The notes under the pieces were generated by a model. It did not search any database. It saw only the letters and a program-made list of their open reading frames with translations, and was not told the DNA's origin. Below, piece after piece: positions 62,042 to 64,000 of a DNA stretch of 64,000 bases. Made by a program: the position numbers and the translations under genes. The stretch lies in NCBI GenBank assembly GCA_002331485.1, contig DCYS01000036.1:83572-147571 (forward strand). Reading direction: 5' to 3'. The stretch comes from Flavobacteriales bacterium UBA2104. Its GTDB lineage: Bacteria > Bacteroidota > Bacteroidia > Flavobacteriales_D > Crocinitomicaceae. How positions within the stretch are numbered: the first letter of the stretch is position 1; every line of letters starts with the position of its first letter.

Positions 62042-64000
62042 TTATTGCTTCACCATCTTTTTTGTTGAAACTACTTTTCCATCGCAAATCAACGTATAAG
62101 AATATATTCCTTTGCTGAGTTCTGCTCCGAACACATTAATTTGTCCAGCTCCTCTTTCATTGATAGCAACTTCTTTAATCATTCTTCCTTCATTGTTGTA
62201 GAATAATAGTTTTGCTTCACCAACTGTTGCAGGAATACTATAATTAATTACTGTTCTTTCGGCAAAAGGATTAGGAATGTTTTGCTCCAAGATGATGTTT
62301 TCACCATCAAATAATTCTACCTCGATCTGGTGGAGTAACGCCTCTTGCGTTTTCTCATCATTCTGTTGTATCGCAGAGTTATTGATTTGACACAAAATCG
62401 GCAAAAGATTACTTAGACAGTTTTCTAGCTGGGTTAAGCGAGCATTTACGTCATTTAGAAGTGAATCTTTCTGAGCTAGTTCTTGACTCAAACTTTCAAT
62501 TTTATCAGATTTTGACTGAGCATCCTTAACCAGAAAAGGAACAAACTGCTGCATGTCTAAAACCTTATAATCAAATGCAGGATTTACTATATTTCCAATA
62601 CTATCCAATTCAGCAGGGTGTCTTGCAGTTGTTACAAATTGAGGAAATACTTGTTCAACTTGCTGAGCTAAAAACCCCATTCTTTTTCCTGAAGGCAGAT
62701 TCAATCGTTCACCATCTCCAGTTTGCTTATAATCAAAGCTTACTGGATTCAATAGTTCCATTATCGAATCGGTGTCTTCAATTTGATCTATGTTTTCTTT
62801 AAGGTTCTCATCACTCCAAATAGAGGATTGATTCATAACTACCGGACCTGCAAAATAACCTGCGTAAGAATTAGGGAAACTTGTATCAGTTTCACCATAA
62901 ACTGCATAGTTTCCTCCTGCAGCTCCTTTAGCAAAACCCATTACACCAAATCGCTCTTCCGTTGCACTAACTTGAGGATCCGTGAATCCAGGAGCAAATC
63001 CACTAGTACTACCAATAACTCCAACGTTTCTGTTTTGGGCACCGTGACCAGCGAAAACTCCACCACGTGTCTCATTCGTTAGACCTGGTGAGTTAGTAAA
63101 TGAACCAGAAGCTGTCATATAAGTCCCAACTGTTGAAGAATTAACAGCTCCTCTCACATTTCCTCTAATTCCGTAGTTTGCAGTTGCTTGATCATCCGTT
63201 ACCTCAACCCTTAAGCCTACGTTTTGTGATGACGTCAATGGGTTGTTCTCAATCGTGGCCTTCATTGCCCAGTTTCTAACGGCTCCGGTAGCAGCAAAAA
63301 AACCTCCAATATTTGTAGGTCTCAATTGTGGCGGATGAACACCATCTGCTTCTCCATAGACGCCGACATACGTGTTAAGTATATCATTCGTTACATCAGA
63401 GTTTATTCCTGATATAGCTGTAGTACTTTGATTTACTGTTGCCGGATGAATTTGTAAAACACTTAATTTAGCCTCCAAATTTTGTCCACAATTATATCCA
63501 ATTCCTACATGATTTAAACCTAGTGCATCATTATTCTCAAAGTACAATTGATTATTATTTAAATTGACTTTGGAATCTGCGTTTAAATCTGCAGCACCAG
63601 AGTTGTCTGTACACTCAACAAATGCACCTCCACCAGTAGGGTTCACTGTTCCCCAAGTTCCATCACCCAACAATACATCATTTGGATCGTTTGTAAACTC
63701 CAATCTACGCAAGGCAACATCATCCGGATTGTTCGGGTCGATTGCCTTTCCAAGAATAATTGATTCTGCTGCTTCTTCAGGAATATATTCAAACCTACCG
63801 TTTCCGCGAACATGCAGTTTATGCGTTACAGGCAACGGATTTGTGTAGAAATCTCCTACGCCCAGCTTACCGAAGGAATTTGCTAAACCGTTTTGATCCT
63901 GAGTAGGTTCAAATCGACCCATTTCTAGCCCATCTGCACTTGTTGAAACTGGATCACCTGACCCAAGGCCCGTTGTAGAAGTAAATACAAACCTTAAGTT
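62042..64000 (-). CDS. Tail-fibre-like surface protein with S74 autochaperone and T9SS type A domain (5' partial)
   Basis: The reading frame is open to the window edge (652 codons seen; an ATG at 63922 is internal, since coding sequence NLRFVFTSTTG... continues upstream). The N-terminal two thirds are glycine-rich stalk repeats (GVYGEADG, YGIRGNVRG, GVFAGHG, VGVIGSTSG, YAVYGETD, YAGYFAGPV). The S74 domain starts at SDENLKENIDQIEDTDS (serine codon 62813-62815) and has RMGFLAQQVEQVFPQ. A coiled coil (KIESLSQELAQKDSLLNDVNARLTQLE) follows. The protein ends in a T9SS type A domain (NIPNPFAERTVINYS, GIYSYTLICDGKVVSTKKMVKQ). S74 domains trimerise fibres and often self-cleave. A terminator follows at 61985. 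Confidence 0.88.
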   Translation of the reverse strand, partial: NLRFVFTSTTGLGSGDPVSTSADGLEMGRFEPTQDQNGLANSFGKLGVGDFYTNPLPVTHKLHVRGNGRFEYIPEEAAESIILGKAIDPNNPDDVALRRLEFTNDPNDVLLGDGTWGTVNPTGGGAFVECTDNSGAADLNADSKVNLNNNQLYFENNDALGLNHVGIGYNCGQNLEAKLSVLQIHPATVNQSTTAISGINSDVTNDILNTYVGVYGEADGVHPPQLRPTNIGGFFAATGAVRNWAMKATIENNPLTSSQNVGLRVEVTDDQATANYGIRGNVRGAVNSSTVGTYMTASGSFTNSPGLTNETRGGVFAGHGAQNRNVGVIGSTSGFAPGFTDPQVSATEERFGVMGFAKGAAGGNYAVYGETDTSFPNSYAGYFAGPVVMNQSSIWSDENLKENIDQIEDTDSIMELLNPVSFDYKQTGDGERLNLPSGKRMGFLAQQVEQVFPQFVTTARHPAELDSIGNIVNPAFDYKVLDMQQFVPFLVKDAQSKSDKIESLSQELAQKDSLLNDVNARLTQLENCLSNLLPILCQINNSAIQQNDEKTQEALLHQIEVELFDGENIILEQNIPNPFAERTVINYSIPATVGEAKLLFYNNEGRMIKEVAINERGAGQINVFGAELSKGIYSYTLICDGKVVSTKKMVKQ

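Noticed and set aside
62042..64000. Prophage tail fibre because of the S74 domain
   Set aside because: It carries a T9SS sorting domain and its visible neighbours are all chromosomal housekeeping genes; no phage genes are seen.
1..64000. tRNA, rRNA or insertion sequences
   Set aside because: I looked for cloverleaf-like segments, rRNA-like conserved stretches and transposase motifs in the intergenic regions and found none. A tRNAscan or ISfinder search would be the proper test.

Overview
The window is 64 kb of a low-GC Bacteroidota chromosome. It most likely comes from a marine or aquatic member of the Flavobacteriales (Cryomorphaceae/Crocinitomicaceae-like); the lineage below phylum is an inference. 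Evidence for the phylum: five proteins carry type IX secretion (T9SS) C-terminal sorting domains (four type A, one gliding-motility type B). Promoters follow the Bacteroidetes TTG-N17..20-TAnnTTTG pattern. Shine-Dalgarno sequences are largely absent. Phylum-typical genes are present, such as DUF4286, a TraR/DksA protein lacking zinc cysteines next to lspA, and a tricorn-type protease. No tRNA, rRNA, CRISPR array, transposase or phage integrase was seen.

Region 1 (1-10165, all + strand) is the end of a surface-polysaccharide cluster that enters from the left. A VioA-like aminotransferase and a VioF-like formyltransferase should make dTDP-4-formamido-4,6-dideoxyglucose (dTDP-Qui4NFo). A WecF-type (GT56) transferase beside them is the obvious candidate to use it. 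Six further enzymes follow: two clearly paralogous GT-A transferases, two GT4 transferases, a classical GT2 and two SAM methyltransferases, one with a zinc ribbon. This region looks more AT-rich than the housekeeping regions, as is usual for exchangeable glycan loci.

Region 2 (10200-32500) is mostly housekeeping. It contains a secreted M43 metalloprotease, the lspA-traR/dksA pair, a nitroreductase/YqhD/GNAT operon and a SPOR protein. It also has a SulP transporter fused to a beta-carbonic anhydrase, aspS, dusB, a DUF3108 protein, DUF4286-rsmA, mgtE, a T9SS surface protein, an MFS transporter, a long MORN/YwqK-repeat protein, a LysE exporter and lepA.

Region 3 (32474-33127) is a 654-bp gene-free stretch. 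It holds three copies of a 24-nt motif, each beside a strong hairpin with variable stem but constant tetraloop, plus a fourth hairpin. Stem mismatches on the + strand become G-U pairs on the - strand, so this looks like a tandem set of - strand RNA/terminator units. I consider it the most novel item here.

Region 4 (33128-47400) holds secreted and surface proteins and proteases: a T9SS protein, a 1055-aa tricorn-like protease, a divergent S9 peptidase, metG, and a 1298-aa multi-Ig/PKD T9SS type B adhesin. The adhesin's terminator lies inside the opposing ppx gene.

Region 5 (47330-64000) holds ppx, a Crp-ABC(NatAB-like) operon, fbp, an ArsC/Spx-like protein, a DMT permease, a Tat-dependent alkaline phosphatase and comF. 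It continues with nrdB-nrdA (class Ia RNR), an enoyl-CoA hydratase, an MscS channel and a lipoprotein. At the right edge is a 5'-truncated tail-fibre-like protein with an S74 autochaperone and a T9SS domain. Converging genes are packed very tightly: five pairs overlap or are separated by no more than 2 bp.
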